From positions 1 to 16,241 of the forward strand of contig NVRR01000039.1 in the NCBI GenBank assembly GCA_002732675.1: a DNA stretch of 16,241 bases, read 5' to 3'. Shown here piece after piece: positions 1 to 7,666 of this stretch. The stretch's first letter is position 1; every line of letters begins with the position of its first letter. The position numbers and the translations under genes are program-made. The notes below the pieces were generated by a model that saw only the letters and a program-made list of their open reading frames with translations, was not told where the DNA came from and searched no databases. The stretch is from Sneathiella sp. (GTDB lineage Bacteria > Pseudomonadota > Alphaproteobacteria > Sneathiellales > Sneathiellaceae).

Positions 1-71
1 GCTTGGGTAAGGGCAACTTTTAAATCCCGGTCGCAGTTGGATCCGGGAAATACGATAACGGCGGCTTTCAT
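1..71 (-). CDS. purQ: Phosphoribosylformylglycinamidine synthase, glutaminase subunit PurQ (partial, N-terminus only)
   Basis: Only the first 23 codons are in the window; the gene continues past the left edge. The readable N-terminus, [16 protein letters not shown], is the typical start of PurQ, the class I glutaminase that feeds ammonia to PurL in the fourth step of de novo purine synthesis (FGAR to FGAM). It lies 14 bases downstream of the purS stop codon, with an ACGGAG ribosome-binding site in that gap, so purS and purQ are very likely co-transcribed. Partial only because of the window boundary; nothing suggests it is broken. Confidence 0.9.
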   Translation of the reverse strand, partial: MKAAVIVFPGSNCDRDLKVALTQ

Positions 72-85
72 AGGGTTCGCTCCGT

Positions 86-331
86 CTATCCGTCAACCAG
101 CTCGATGGAATAATTCTCGATCACCGTATTGGCGAGCAGTTTCTGGCACATCTTGTCGACTTCGACTTCGGCCTCATCTTTGCTCATCTCAGTAAGGTCG
201 AGCTCAATAGTCTTGCCCTGGCGCACATCCAGAACATTTTCAAATCCGAGCCCGTGGAGGGAATTGGAAATAGCCTTCCCTTGCGGGTCCAAAACCCCGT
301 TTTTCAACGAAATATGTACACGTGCTTTCAT
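86..331 (-). CDS. purS: Phosphoribosylformylglycinamidine synthase subunit PurS
   Basis: This 81-residue protein has the length and pattern of PurS, the small subunit that bridges PurQ and PurL in the three-part FGAM synthase complex used by alphaproteobacteria and Gram-positive bacteria. Visible hallmarks are an N-terminal beta strand ([17 protein letters not shown]), the central [18 protein letters not shown] segment around residues 28-45, and the C-terminal [14 protein letters not shown] region near residues 65-78. The ATG at 331 is preceded by AAGGA at an 8-base spacing. It lies 40 bases after purC and 14 before purQ, giving the operon order purC-purS-purQ. Confidence 0.95.
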   Translation of the reverse strand: MKARVHISLKNGVLDPQGKAISNSLHGLGFENVLDVRQGKTIELDLTEMSKDEAEVEVDKMCQKLLANTVIENYSIELVDG

Positions 332-351
332 GTCACCAGTCCTTGAGAGTA

Positions 352-373
352 AAAAGGCGCGCTTGCGCCTTTT
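352..373 (-). terminator. Hairpin with short T-tract between purC and purS (possible attenuator or mRNA-processing hairpin)
   Basis: A 9-bp perfect stem (AAAAGGCGC / GCGCCTTTT, loop of 4) overlaps the purC stop codon. Read on the minus strand it ends in five Ts, so it resembles a weak intrinsic terminator between two genes that should be co-transcribed. The structure is seen directly. The role (partial termination that lowers purSQ relative to purC, or 3' end protection of a processed purC message) is inference. Confidence 0.5.
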
Positions 374-1136
374 ATTGAATTGACGTCGTCCCTTTCAAGT
401 CTCCGGGTCCGCCTTCGGGCAGAATGCCGAGACGGCGGGCGACTTCCTGATAGGCATCTTCAACGCCCCCAAGATCCCGACGGAAGCGATCCTTGTCGAG
501 CTTTTTGTTGGTCGCCACATCCCATAGACGGCAGTTATCGGGGCTGATTTCATCGGCGAGGATAATTTGCATCTCGTCGCCTTCAAACAAACGACCGAAT
601 TCGAGCTTAAAATCGATAAGCCGAATGCCAATGGCCGTAAACAGGCCGAGAAGGAAATCATTGATCCGTAACGTCTGGCTCATGATCTCGTCCAGCTCCA
701 GCGGGGTTGCCCAGCCAAAAGCCGTAATATGCTCCTCCGAGACAACCGGATCGTTCAGCTCATCTGATTTGAAGCAATATTCGACAATGGCACGGGGCAG
801 GGGTGTCCCCTCTGCAATCCCGAGCCGGGTGCAAATGGAGCCCGCCGCCACATTGCGAACAATGATCTCTACCGGAATGATTTCCACTTCCTTTATCAGC
901 TGCTCCCGCATGTTGAGACGGCTGATAAAATGATTTTGGATACCGATATCGGCGAGCTTTGTCATTAAGTGCTCAGATATACGATTGTTAAGGACGCCTT
1001 TGCCCGTCACAGTCGATTTTTTCTTGCCGTTGAAGGCTGTGGCATCATCTTTGAAATACTGAACAAGCGTTCCGGGTTCAGGGCCTTCAAAAAGGACCTT
1101 TGCCTTGCCTTCGTAGACACGTCTACGTCGGGTCAT
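372..1136 (-). CDS. purC: Phosphoribosylaminoimidazole-succinocarboxamide synthase (SAICAR synthetase)
   Basis: PurC joins CAIR and aspartate, using ATP, to make SAICAR in purine biosynthesis. The 254-residue protein has the family landmarks in order: YEGKAK at 8-13 (nucleotide-binding strand), DATAFNGKK at 31-39, the [13 protein letters not shown] stretch at 88-100, and [14 protein letters not shown] at 193-206 containing the substrate-binding SPD. I chose the ATG at 1136 ([11 protein letters not shown]) because GGAG lies 8 bases upstream and homologues start here; a longer frame back to a GTG at 1193 adds 19 unconserved residues. It is first in the purC-purS-purQ operon and divergent from the DUF1476 gene. 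Confidence 0.96.
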   Translation of the reverse strand: MTRRRRVYEGKAKVLFEGPEPGTLVQYFKDDATAFNGKKKSTVTGKGVLNNRISEHLMTKLADIGIQNHFISRLNMREQLIKEVEIIPVEIIVRNVAAGSICTRLGIAEGTPLPRAIVEYCFKSDELNDPVVSEEHITAFGWATPLELDEIMSQTLRINDFLLGLFTAIGIRLIDFKLEFGRLFEGDEMQIILADEISPDNCRLWDVATNKKLDKDRFRRDLGGVEDAYQEVARRLGILPEGGPGDLKGTTSIQ

Positions 1137-1236
1137 TGATATCACTCCAACTAAGAGAGGGGCGGCGAACCGCCAGAATAATTCATCCGCCACAGAGACA
1201 ATTTATTTGCACCCTGTGACCTCGCCAATGACCGCG

Positions 1237-1242
1237 TGTCAA
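1237..1242 (-). promoter_or_regulatory. Candidate -35 element upstream of purC
   Basis: A consensus TTGACA lies on the minus strand about 100 bases before the purC start. No convincing -10 hexamer is found at the standard 16-18 base spacing (17 bases gives TCACAG), so this is only a candidate. An alternative slightly further upstream is TTGTAT with TATGTT at 17 bases. The divergent 286-base region between purC and the DUF1476 gene must hold promoters for both, but I cannot fix them. Confidence 0.25.
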
Positions 1243-1422
1243 GGCAAGCGGAACATAGTGCAGAAATTAGTCAAATACAACAATTCCTGTTGCTTAAAGC
1301 CCGGAATTTCACAAAAAATATCTTGTAGCACTAGGCGCGGCACGCCATGTTAGGTATAAAGCAAACTAACGGATTGAAATTAAGCGAACTTATTTGAATT
1401 TTGAAGAATTAGGAAGAGTAAT

Positions 1423-1743
1423 ATGGCAGGATTTGATGATCGTAAAACAGGCCAGGAAGGCAAGTTCGCCCATGATCAGGATATGGAATTCAAGGTCATG
1501 GCCCGCCGAAACAAGCTTCTGGGACTCTGGGCAGCGGATTTGATGGGTGTTAGCGGTGACGCCGCCGATGCTTATGCGAAGGAAGTGGTGATCTCTGATT
1601 TGGAAGAAAAAGGCGATGATGACGTTTTTCGCAAAGTCCGGGGCGATCTTGACGCCAAGAATGTTGAGATGTCGGACCATCGCATCCGCCGTCAGATGGA
1701 AGAATTACTGGGCACTGCCCGCGAGCAAGTTATGAACGGCTAA
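1423..1743 (+). CDS. DUF1476 / zeta-type F1-ATPase inhibitor protein
   Basis: The 106-residue protein matches the DUF1476 family by its start (FDDRKTGQEGKFAHDQ), the following KVMARRNKLLGLWAADLMG, and a charged helical C-terminal half ending RIRRQMEELL. In Paracoccus denitrificans this family is the zeta subunit, whose N-terminal segment inhibits ATP hydrolysis by F1FO-ATP synthase while leaving synthesis largely intact; that this protein does the same is by homology. The ATG at 1423 has an AGGAAGAG ribosome-binding site just upstream. It is a single gene lying between purC and purB, a placement seen in many alphaproteobacteria, and ends at a hairpin terminator shared with purB. Confidence 0.92.
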   Translation: MAGFDDRKTGQEGKFAHDQDMEFKVMARRNKLLGLWAADLMGVSGDAADAYAKEVVISDLEEKGDDDVFRKVRGDLDAKNVEMSDHRIRRQMEELLGTAREQVMNG

Positions 1744-1770
1744 CCTTCGATCTTGCACGAAATTAGAAAA

Positions 1771-1800
1771 CGGAGCGCCATGACAGCGCTCCGTTTTTTT
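1771..1800 (+). terminator. Intrinsic terminator between DUF1476 gene and purB, probably bidirectional
   Basis: An 8-bp perfect GC-rich stem (CGGAGCGC / GCGCTCCG, 7-base loop) is followed by seven Ts on the plus strand. On the minus strand the same stem is followed by TTTT, so it can also end purB transcripts arriving from the right. It sits exactly between the two convergent genes. Confidence 0.88.
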
Positions 1801-1805
1801 ATGGC

Positions 1806-3101
1806 TCAGTCCCCGAAGACGCGCTTGAAAATCGTATCCACATGTTTGGTGTGATATTCCAGATCGAAGACGCTTTCGATCTGCTCAGCAGAGAGCGCCG
1901 CCATGACTTCGTCATCGGCTTTCAGCAACTCCAGAAAATCTTCGCCCTCTCTCCAGACCCGCATGGCATTACGCTGCACCAGACGATAGGCATCCTCACG
2001 GCTGACACCAGCTTGGGTCAGCGCTAGCAGAACCCGCTGTGAGTGGATAAGCCCGCCCAGCTTGTTCATATTCGCCATCATGTTTTCAGGATAGACCACC
2101 AATTTTTCGATCACTCCGGTCAGACGGGTCAAGGCAAAGTCGAGGGTAATGGTCGCGTCGGGTGCAATGCCGCGTTCAACAGAGGAATGCGAGATATCCC
2201 GCTCATGCCAGAGCGCCACATTTTCCATGGCCGGAATGACGGTCATCCGCACAAGGCGGGCAAGACCCGTCAGATTTTCCGTGAGCACAGGATTACGTTT
2301 ATGCGGCATGGCGGAGGAGCCTTTCTGGCCCGGCGCAAAATATTCCTCAACTTCCAGCACTTCCGTCCGTTGTAAATGCCGGATTTCAGTGGCCAGCCGT
2401 TCAATGGAGCTGGCGATCACCCCCAAAGTGGCAAAGTACATGGCATGACGGTCGCGGGGGATAACTTGCGTCGATGCGGGCTCCGGTGTCAGGCCAAGCG
2501 CGGCCGCAACATGTTCCTCCACAAACGGATCAATATTGGCGAAAGTCCCGACAGCGCCCGAGATAGCGCAGGTGGCGATATCTTTTCGCGCGGCGATCAG
2601 TCGTTCCTTGCCTCGGCTGAATTCTGCATAGGCTTGCGCCATTTTAAGGCCAAATGTCACAGGCTCCGCATGGATGCCATGGGAACGCCCAACGCATATG
2701 TCATCTTTATGCGCGATTGCCTTGGCTTTTAGAGCCGCGAGAAGGGTATCCATATCATCCAGCAGAATATCCGTGGCCTTTGTCAGCTGTACCGACAGGC
2801 ACGTGTCGAGAACATCAGAGGACGTCATTCCTTGATGCACGAAGCGGGCCTCATCCCCGACATATTCGGCCAGGTTGGTTAGAAAGGCGATCACATCATG
2901 CTTGGTTTCGCGCTCGATAGCATCAATACGGTCAATATCGAAATTGCCACGCTCCCACACTGCTTTGGCCGCAGCATCGGGGATTACGCCGAGTTTGGCC
3001 TGAGCGTCGCAGGCATGGGCCTCAATCTCAAACCAGATGCGGAACTTGCTTTCCGGCTCCCAAATAGCGGTCATTTCCGGGCGGGCATAACGGGGAATCA
3101 T
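1806..3101 (-). CDS. purB: Adenylosuccinate lyase
   Basis: PurB splits fumarate from SAICAR and from adenylosuccinate, acting twice in purine synthesis. The 431-residue protein belongs to the fumarase/aspartase superfamily. Visible features are the signature GSSAMPHKRN at 261-270 (flexible catalytic loop with the active serine), TSSD at 93-96, and the conserved histidines H68 (TKHD), H89 (FVHQGMTSSD) and H141 (GRSHGIHAEP), matching the positions described for the Bacillus subtilis enzyme. I chose the ATG at 3101 (MIPRYARPEM), the usual N-terminus of alphaproteobacterial homologues; the frame extends six codons to a TTG. A GAAGG lies 11 bases upstream, a somewhat long spacing. Confidence 0.97.
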   Translation of the reverse strand: MIPRYARPEMTAIWEPESKFRIWFEIEAHACDAQAKLGVIPDAAAKAVWERGNFDIDRIDAIERETKHDVIAFLTNLAEYVGDEARFVHQGMTSSDVLDTCLSVQLTKATDILLDDMDTLLAALKAKAIAHKDDICVGRSHGIHAEPVTFGLKMAQAYAEFSRGKERLIAARKDIATCAISGAVGTFANIDPFVEEHVAAALGLTPEPASTQVIPRDRHAMYFATLGVIASSIERLATEIRHLQRTEVLEVEEYFAPGQKGSSAMPHKRNPVLTENLTGLARLVRMTVIPAMENVALWHERDISHSSVERGIAPDATITLDFALTRLTGVIEKLVVYPENMMANMNKLGGLIHSQRVLLALTQAGVSREDAYRLVQRNAMRVWREGEDFLELLKADDEVMAALSAEQIESVFDLEYHTKHVDTIFKRVFGD

Positions 3102-3215
3102 GATGAATAAAACCTTCAATAAAGAAAGCGCGGGATGTTTTCACGCTTCTTGGGGATGATGTTGCGGGTTGACTAGCAGAGATAACAAAAAATCTCAACC
3201 GGTTATGGGCGGCGC

Positions 3216-3989
3216 TTACAATAGTCCGAGAGACTTCATGCTGACGCTGTCATTATGCCCCACAATCAGGTGGTCGTGGACTTTGATTTTAAGCGCCTCT
3301 GCGGCCTCGATAATCTCCCGGGTGAGGTGGATATCTGCAGGCGACGGCGTGGTATCGCCGGAGGGATGGTTATGCACCAGAATAATCGCCGTGGCGCCGA
3401 GTTCCAACGCCCGCTTCACGACTTCGCGCGGATAGGCTGTTGTATGATTAACCGTGCCCGAATGCTGGATTTCATCGGCAATCATATGATTTTTGTTGTT
3501 CAGGAATAAAATCCGAAAATGCTCGATATGGCGATCTCCCATAACGCCATGCACATATTCCAGTAACGCCTGCCAGGAGCCGAGGACATTCTTTTTCTCG
3601 ACCACAGAGCGAAGCATCCTGCTACCGAGGATCTCTGCGACTTTCAAGGTTGTGATCACCGCATCGCCAACCTTATCGATCTTCCGAAGTGCATCAGGCT
3701 CGGCCTTTAACACCTTGGATAGACTGCCGAAATTCCGCATAAGGGCCTTTGCCAGCGGTTTCGTATCACCGCGGGAGGAGGCGGCAAAAAGCAGCATTTC
3801 AAGGATTTCATAATCTGCGAGGCTTTCGGCGCCTGCCGTTAAAACCCTTTGCCGCAATCGCTCCCGATGTCCAATATTATCCGGAATTTGCGTCCTTGCG
3901 GGGGCGTCTTGAAGGCTGTAGGCCGGGTCGTCCTCGCCCAAATCAAGGCGTGGTGCCGCCGATTTCAGATCTTTGGGCTTAGACGGCAT
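3216..3989 (-). CDS. radC: RadC family JAB/MPN domain protein
   Basis: RadC proteins combine a helix-hairpin-helix region with a JAMM (JAB1/MPN) metalloprotease-like domain. Despite the name, a DNA-repair role has not been established. With the start at 3989 the protein has 257 residues: a charged, poorly conserved N-terminal ~40, the GHRERLRQRVL and LADYEILEMLLF segments at 40-68, and the JAMM site HNHPSGDTTPSPAD (H206, H208, S216, D219) with upstream E173, all metal-site residues present. The ATG at 3989 lies within the last codons of map, giving an 11-base overlap and suggesting translational coupling. Upstream in-frame starts at 4034 and 4067 would extend further into map and are less likely. 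Third gene of sfsA-map-radC. Confidence 0.9.
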   Translation of the reverse strand: MPSKPKDLKSAAPRLDLGEDDPAYSLQDAPARTQIPDNIGHRERLRQRVLTAGAESLADYEILEMLLFAASSRGDTKPLAKALMRNFGSLSKVLKAEPDALRKIDKVGDAVITTLKVAEILGSRMLRSVVEKKNVLGSWQALLEYVHGVMGDRHIEHFRILFLNNKNHMIADEIQHSGTVNHTTAYPREVVKRALELGATAIILVHNHPSGDTTPSPADIHLTREIIEAAEALKIKVHDHLIVGHNDSVSMKSLGLL

Positions 3990-4803
3990 ATGGCGGGAAA
4001 TCCAGTCCCTTTGGTGATTTGGTGAAAATTTCATAGCCGGTTTCGGTGACGCCCAGCGAATGTTCAAACTGCGCCGACAACGACCGGTCCTTGGTCACCG
4101 CCGTCCAGCCGTCTTCCAGCACTTTAACCTGCCAGGTTCCGAGATTGATCATCGGCTCGATCGTGAAAATCATCCCGGCGCGCAGCTCCACACCTTCGCC
4201 CGGCGTCCCGTAATGAACAATATTCGGTACATCATGAAACACTTGCCCGAGGCCATGGCCACAAAAGTCCCGCACCACAGAGCAGCGCTTGCCTTCCGCA
4301 TAGTTCTGAATGGCATAGCCGATATCACCAGTTGTTGCACCGGGGCGAACGACCTCAATACCCCGCATCAGGCATTCATAGGTGACGTCGATTAAACGGG
4401 ACGTTTTGACGGAAGGTTTGCCGGCGATAAACATACGACTGCTGTCACCATGCCAGCCCTCAATGGTTGGGGTCACATCTATGTTCAGCATGTCGCCGTT
4501 TTGAAGTTTCTTCGGTCCGGGGATACCGTGGCAGACCACATGATTGATGGACGTACAGATTGATTTTGGAAAACCACGGTAATTCAGCGGCGCACACAGG
4601 CCGCCGCGTTCCGTAATGAAGTCGTGACAGAGCGTATTCAGCTCGTCCGTGGTCACGCCGGGGACCACATGTTCGGCAATCATGTCGAGGGTTTCGGCTG
4701 CCAGCTTGCCAGCAGTGCGCATTCTTTCGAAACCGTCGGGGCCATGTAATTTTATGACGCCTGTATTGCGATCCGGCGTCTCGACGCTATTTACATATTT
4801 CAT
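3979..4803 (-). CDS. map: Type I methionine aminopeptidase
   Basis: Map removes the N-terminal methionine from new proteins in the cytosol and is normally essential. Numbering from the ATG at 4803 (274 residues), all five metal ligands of the pita-bread fold are visible: D109 (NIDV), D120 (HGDSS), H183 (CGHGLG), E216 (TIEP) and E247 (QFEHS), plus the substrate-contact histidine H92 (VCHGIP). The frame also permits an ATG at 4839 (12 residues more), but AGAGGA sits only one base before it, too close; the 4803 start has only a weak AAGAG at 5 bases. So the gene is certain but the exact start is not. It follows sfsA on the same strand and overlaps radC. Confidence 0.95.
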   Translation of the reverse strand: MKYVNSVETPDRNTGVIKLHGPDGFERMRTAGKLAAETLDMIAEHVVPGVTTDELNTLCHDFITERGGLCAPLNYRGFPKSICTSINHVVCHGIPGPKKLQNGDMLNIDVTPTIEGWHGDSSRMFIAGKPSVKTSRLIDVTYECLMRGIEVVRPGATTGDIGYAIQNYAEGKRCSVVRDFCGHGLGQVFHDVPNIVHYGTPGEGVELRAGMIFTIEPMINLGTWQVKVLEDGWTAVTKDRSLSAQFEHSLGVTETGYEIFTKSPKGLDFPPYAV

Positions 4804-4856
4804 AGGTGCTCTTACCAATTTTTTTGCAGAATACCCCATTTCCTCTATAAAAAAAA

Positions 4857-5558
4857 CTAGTCAATAAGCGGCAGGGGTGAACTGATATTGATTCCGTCCG
4901 TTGTTATATGACAGCCATAGCATAAAATTTCAACTCCAGCCTGCCGCGCCGCCGCGAAAGCCGCCGCGTAGGTGGGGTCGATATCCGCGGCGAGGGTAAA
5001 TCCGTCTACGTCCTCGCGCTGCACCAGATAGAACATCACAGCGCGTTTTCCTTGCCGCACCATATTGGCAAGCTCGTTCAGATGTTTTGTCCCGCGGACG
5101 GTAACGGCATCGGGAAATTCTGCAGCAGATTTCTCTCGTTTCAAGGTGACGTTTTTTACTTCCACGTAACAGTCAGGCTTATTTTCGTCCGTCAGGAAAA
5201 TATCAATCCGCGAATTCTCCCCGTATTTTACCTCCCGCCGGGACGCGCTGTAACCCTCCAATTCCGGTATTTCGCCCGCGGCAATCGCGTCCGCGACAAT
5301 ACCGTTGGGCAGGGATGTATTAATTCCGACGAGGGAGGTGCCGGTGTCCACCAGCTCCCAGCTATACAGCAATTTGCGTTTCGGATTATTGGCCGGCGAC
5401 AGCCAGACGGCAAAACCCGGCTGCTTCAATCCCATCATCGAGCCGGAATTGGCGACATGTGCGGTGACGATTTCGCCGGTTTCAAGCTCAATATCGCTCA
5501 GGAAGCGTTTATAGCGTTTGATCAACCTGCCCTTGATGAGCGGCGAGGGGTATTGCAT
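4857..5558 (-). CDS. sfsA: SfsA family protein (sugar fermentation stimulation protein; nuclease-like fold)
   Basis: The 233-residue protein matches SfsA over its full usual length. Landmarks are the N-terminal OB-like segment with VANSGSM at 35-41, the YSWELVDTGTSLVGINT region at 65-81, the nuclease-like core with D119 (RIDIFL), E133 and K135 (YVEVKNVTL), and a C-terminal segment with the usual Cys residues near 213-216. In E. coli SfsA was first linked to maltose metabolism regulation; the D...ExK pattern points to a PD-(D/E)xK-type nuclease fold, and its biological role is unsettled. The ATG at 5558 has a strong AGGAG at 6-7 bases. First gene of the run with map and radC, divergent from the CinA-like gene. 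Confidence 0.95.
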   Translation of the reverse strand: MQYPSPLIKGRLIKRYKRFLSDIELETGEIVTAHVANSGSMMGLKQPGFAVWLSPANNPKRKLLYSWELVDTGTSLVGINTSLPNGIVADAIAAGEIPELEGYSASRREVKYGENSRIDIFLTDENKPDCYVEVKNVTLKREKSAAEFPDAVTVRGTKHLNELANMVRQGKRAVMFYLVQREDVDGFTLAADIDPTYAAAFAAARQAGVEILCYGCHITTDGINISSPLPLID

Positions 5559-5676
5559 GAAAAACTCCTGAAGGTGATAATGGATCGCAGAACAAAGTGC
5601 AAAACTCTTTTAATCTGTTTATCCTCGCGGCAAAATAGAAAGATACCGTTTTAGTCAAAACGAATAGGAATACTCG

Positions 5677-6462
5677 ATGTCCGATCTACAGAAGCCGGAA
5701 AAGAATCCGGAAATGAAAATTGTCACCGCTGCCGTTATTGTCATTGGCGATGAAATCCTGTCCGGCCGGACCAAAGACAAGAACATGCTTTATATGGCCG
5801 AAAGGCTCAATGAAATCGGGGTGCAACTGCGAGAGGCCCGCATTATTCCCGATGTTGAGGCGGAAATTGTCGATGCCGTAAATGCGTGCCGGAAGAAATA
5901 TGACTATGTCTTTACCACCGGCGGCATTGGTCCCACCCATGATGACATTACGGCAAACGCCATCGCGGCGGCGTTTAATGTCGGTATCGACCATCATCCC
6001 GAAGCCATGGACATTCTCACCCGGCATTATCAGACCAGCGGCATCGAGTTTAACGACGCCCGAAAACGTATGGCGCGCATACCGGACGGCGCCTCGCTTG
6101 TTGATAATCCGGTCAGCAAGGCCCCCGGATTTCAGATAGAGAATGTGATTGTGATGGCCGGGGTTCCGATCATCATGCAGGCGATGTTTGAAGGCTTTGC
6201 CGACCAAATTCACGGCGGCGCCAAAATGCTGAGCCGCACCTTGGGGGTCAATATGCCGGAGGGGAAAGTCGCGGCACAGCTTGGGGCGCTTCAGGAAAAA
6301 TACCCAAATGTGTCCATGGGTTCCTATCCCTATTTCAAGCAGGGCGACGTCGGGACCAATCTGGTGTTTCGCTCAATCGATGAGGGCGATCTCAACAGGT
6401 CCTTTCAGGAGCTGTCAGATCAGCTAAAGAAAGAAGGCGTGGAGTTGGCCGAAACCACGTAA
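5677..6462 (+). CDS. Stand-alone MoaB/CinA-type molybdopterin-binding domain protein
   Basis: The protein (261 residues) is the N-terminal half of the CinA family: GDEILSGR at 24-31, TTGGIGPTHDD at 80-90 (the MoCF-domain signature that binds molybdopterin or nucleotide-like ligands) and AGVPIIMQAM at 161-170. It lacks the C-terminal NMN deamidase domain of full-length CinA, as is usual for this short alphaproteobacterial class. In related full-length proteins the domain has pyrophosphatase activity; the substrate here is unknown. The ATG at 5677 has AGGA 7 bases upstream; an internal ATG at 5713 (MKIVTAAV) would remove a poorly conserved dozen residues. Divergent from sfsA. Confidence 0.88.
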   Translation: MSDLQKPEKNPEMKIVTAAVIVIGDEILSGRTKDKNMLYMAERLNEIGVQLREARIIPDVEAEIVDAVNACRKKYDYVFTTGGIGPTHDDITANAIAAAFNVGIDHHPEAMDILTRHYQTSGIEFNDARKRMARIPDGASLVDNPVSKAPGFQIENVIVMAGVPIIMQAMFEGFADQIHGGAKMLSRTLGVNMPEGKVAAQLGALQEKYPNVSMGSYPYFKQGDVGTNLVFRSIDEGDLNRSFQELSDQLKKEGVELAETT

Positions 6463-6602
6463 TTTCCAAATTTCTGCGAAGCGTTAAGGCGGGCGGCGGA
6501 AACATGAAAGATCACGTGGACAAAATGCCGCCTGGCCGCAATGCGGGGGAATCAAGTGGGCAGGCGCAGGCACTTCCCCTGCCAGCACATGTTCGGTCAG
6601 GA

Positions 6603-6628
6603 TGAATACAAGCTTGTCCTTGTATTCA
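6603..6628. repeat. 10-bp inverted repeat upstream of the tRNA gene
   Basis: TGAATACAAG and CTTGTATTCA form a perfect 10-bp inverted repeat with a 6-base loop in the 262-base gap between the CinA-like gene and tRNA-Leu. There is no T-tract, so it is not a clear terminator. The gap otherwise shows no gene I can support. Confidence 0.5.
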
Positions 6629-6724
6629 GCAAACTGCAGGCTTTCGGCAGTTCCCGCAAGAAAGTTTGGCGAACGCATTATCCGCTTGTCTCAAATGCCA
6701 TCAATAGGTAGGTTGTTGCTCGCT

Positions 6725-6811
6725 GCCCGCATGGTGAAATTGGTAAACACAGTAGACTTAAAATCTGCCGCTCGTAAGGGCTTCCCGGTTCAATTCCGGG
6801 TGCGGGCACCA
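6725..6811 (+). tRNA. tRNA-Leu (anticodon UAA)
   Basis: The 87-base gene folds as a class II tRNA. The acceptor arms GCCCGCA and TGCGGGC pair perfectly, followed by discriminator A and an encoded CCA. The D-arm region contains TGGTAAACAC, and the anticodon loop CTTAAAA carries TAA at 6759-6761. A long variable arm of the leucine type precedes the T arm (CCCGG / CCGGG around TTCAATT). It reads UUA (and by wobble UUG) codons. It stands alone, without neighbouring tRNA genes. A weak promoter-like TTGTCT (6686-6691) lies upstream with a poor TAGGTT at 17 bases. Confidence 0.96.
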
Positions 6812-6836
6812 TTAGTTTTATAAACTATTGATTTTA

Positions 6837-6863
6837 TTGTTTTTTTTACGAATTAAAAAACAA
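6837..6863. terminator. AT-only hairpin with T-run after tRNA-Leu
   Basis: TTGTTTTTT and AAAAAACAA form a 9-bp AT stem, and a run of eight Ts lies within its left arm. It sits between the tRNA gene and the convergent LysE gene, so it could end transcripts from either side. The stem has almost no GC pairs, so the call is tentative. Confidence 0.35.
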
Positions 6864-6906
6864 CATTTCCCCAACAACCCACCTATTGTGATCGGCGATA
6901 TAATTG

Positions 6907-7527
6907 CTATTTCTCTGCGGTTGCCAGAACGCTACCGATGACGACGAAGGAAGCGCCGGTTATTCTGTTAAACCAGCGGCCAACACTGCTTTTCGCGAGC
7001 CAGGGGGCGAGGGTGCTGGCGGAACTCGCCAGAACAAGTTCAAACAGAAATTCGAACGTTACGAATGTCCCGGCAAGAATGACGAATTGCAAGAGCTGTG
7101 AGCCCTTTGGGTCCACGAACTGAGGGAGAAATGCGGCGAAGAATATGATTCCCTTAGGGTTGGAGGCGGCGGACATAAAGCCCTGAAAAAAGAGTTTGCT
7201 GCCCCGGGCCGCGAGTTGGACTTTTGCGCCACGTGTGATGAGGGGCGGTGACCGCCAGGTCATGATGCCGAGGTAAATCAGATAAGCCGCACCGATCCAT
7301 TTGACGATGTTAAAGGCGGTGGTCGATGTCGCAAGCAAGGCGCCAAGCCCGGCCATGCAGACGGCAATAATGAGTATAAAGCCGAGGGCGCCACCAAGAC
7401 TGGTGTAGATGGTCTTACGGACACCATGGGAGGCGCCATGGGTGAGGACCAACAGAGAATTCGGCCCCGGTGTGACGCAGAGGGCGGCAGACGCCAATAG
7501 ATAGATGATCCAGAGTTCAACAGACAT
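6907..7527 (-). CDS. LysE/RhtB family amino acid exporter
   Basis: A 206-residue inner-membrane protein with about six hydrophobic segments and the family hallmark TPGPNSLLVLTHGASHG at about residues 19-35. Further conserved features are the IGAAYLIYLGIMTWRS helix around 77-92 and FFQGFMSAASNPKGIIFFAAFLPQF around 113-137, where NPK is characteristic. Members export amino acids (lysine, threonine, homoserine and others) with the proton gradient; substrate cannot be told from sequence. The ATG at 7527 has a strong AAAGGAGG ribosome-binding site. It faces the tRNA-Leu gene and lies downstream of yghU, but with a 139-base gap it is probably a separate unit. Confidence 0.93.
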   Translation of the reverse strand: MSVELWIIYLLASAALCVTPGPNSLLVLTHGASHGVRKTIYTSLGGALGFILIIAVCMAGLGALLATSTTAFNIVKWIGAAYLIYLGIMTWRSPPLITRGAKVQLAARGSKLFFQGFMSAASNPKGIIFFAAFLPQFVDPKGSQLLQFVILAGTFVTFEFLFELVLASSASTLAPWLAKSSVGRWFNRITGASFVVIGSVLATAEK

Positions 7528-7666
7528 GGGAACGACCCCTCCTTTTCCGCAGGATAAGGCGTCAATGTCAGCTTGTCACCGCTGATTTTAGTTTTGGTGC
7601 GGCGGGCGTCATACGCGCCGGAATTTGCGCTTGTGCAAGGGCCGCCCGTCAGCAGATAGACTGGAT

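Noticed and set aside
1355..1360. TATAAA as -10 box for the DUF1476 gene
   Set aside because: No acceptable -35 at 15-19 bases upstream; TTGAAA at 1374 likewise lacks a matching -10.
3179..3204. GAGAT/ATCTC hairpin and AACCGGTT palindrome between radC and purB
   Set aside because: The stem is only 5 bp with an 8-base loop and no T-tract after it; too weak to call a terminator or operator.
5052..5654. 200-codon plus-strand open frame antisense to sfsA, reaching into the intergenic region
   Set aside because: The sfsA frame is conserved over its full length; the antisense product has no recognisable features or convincing start signal.
6484..6678. 64-codon minus-strand frame upstream of tRNA-Leu
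   Set aside because: The first 40 residues look mildly protein-like, but there is no ribosome-binding site, no family I recognise and a Cys/Arg/Pro-rich end; it could be a gene remnant, not enough to annotate.
6725..6811. tRNA-Leu as an integration site for a mobile element
   Set aside because: No integrase and no repeat of the tRNA 3' end seen in the window; neighbours are ordinary chromosomal genes.
6602..6823. 73-codon plus-strand frame running through the tRNA gene
   Set aside because: It overlaps the whole tRNA-Leu, which fully explains the sequence there.
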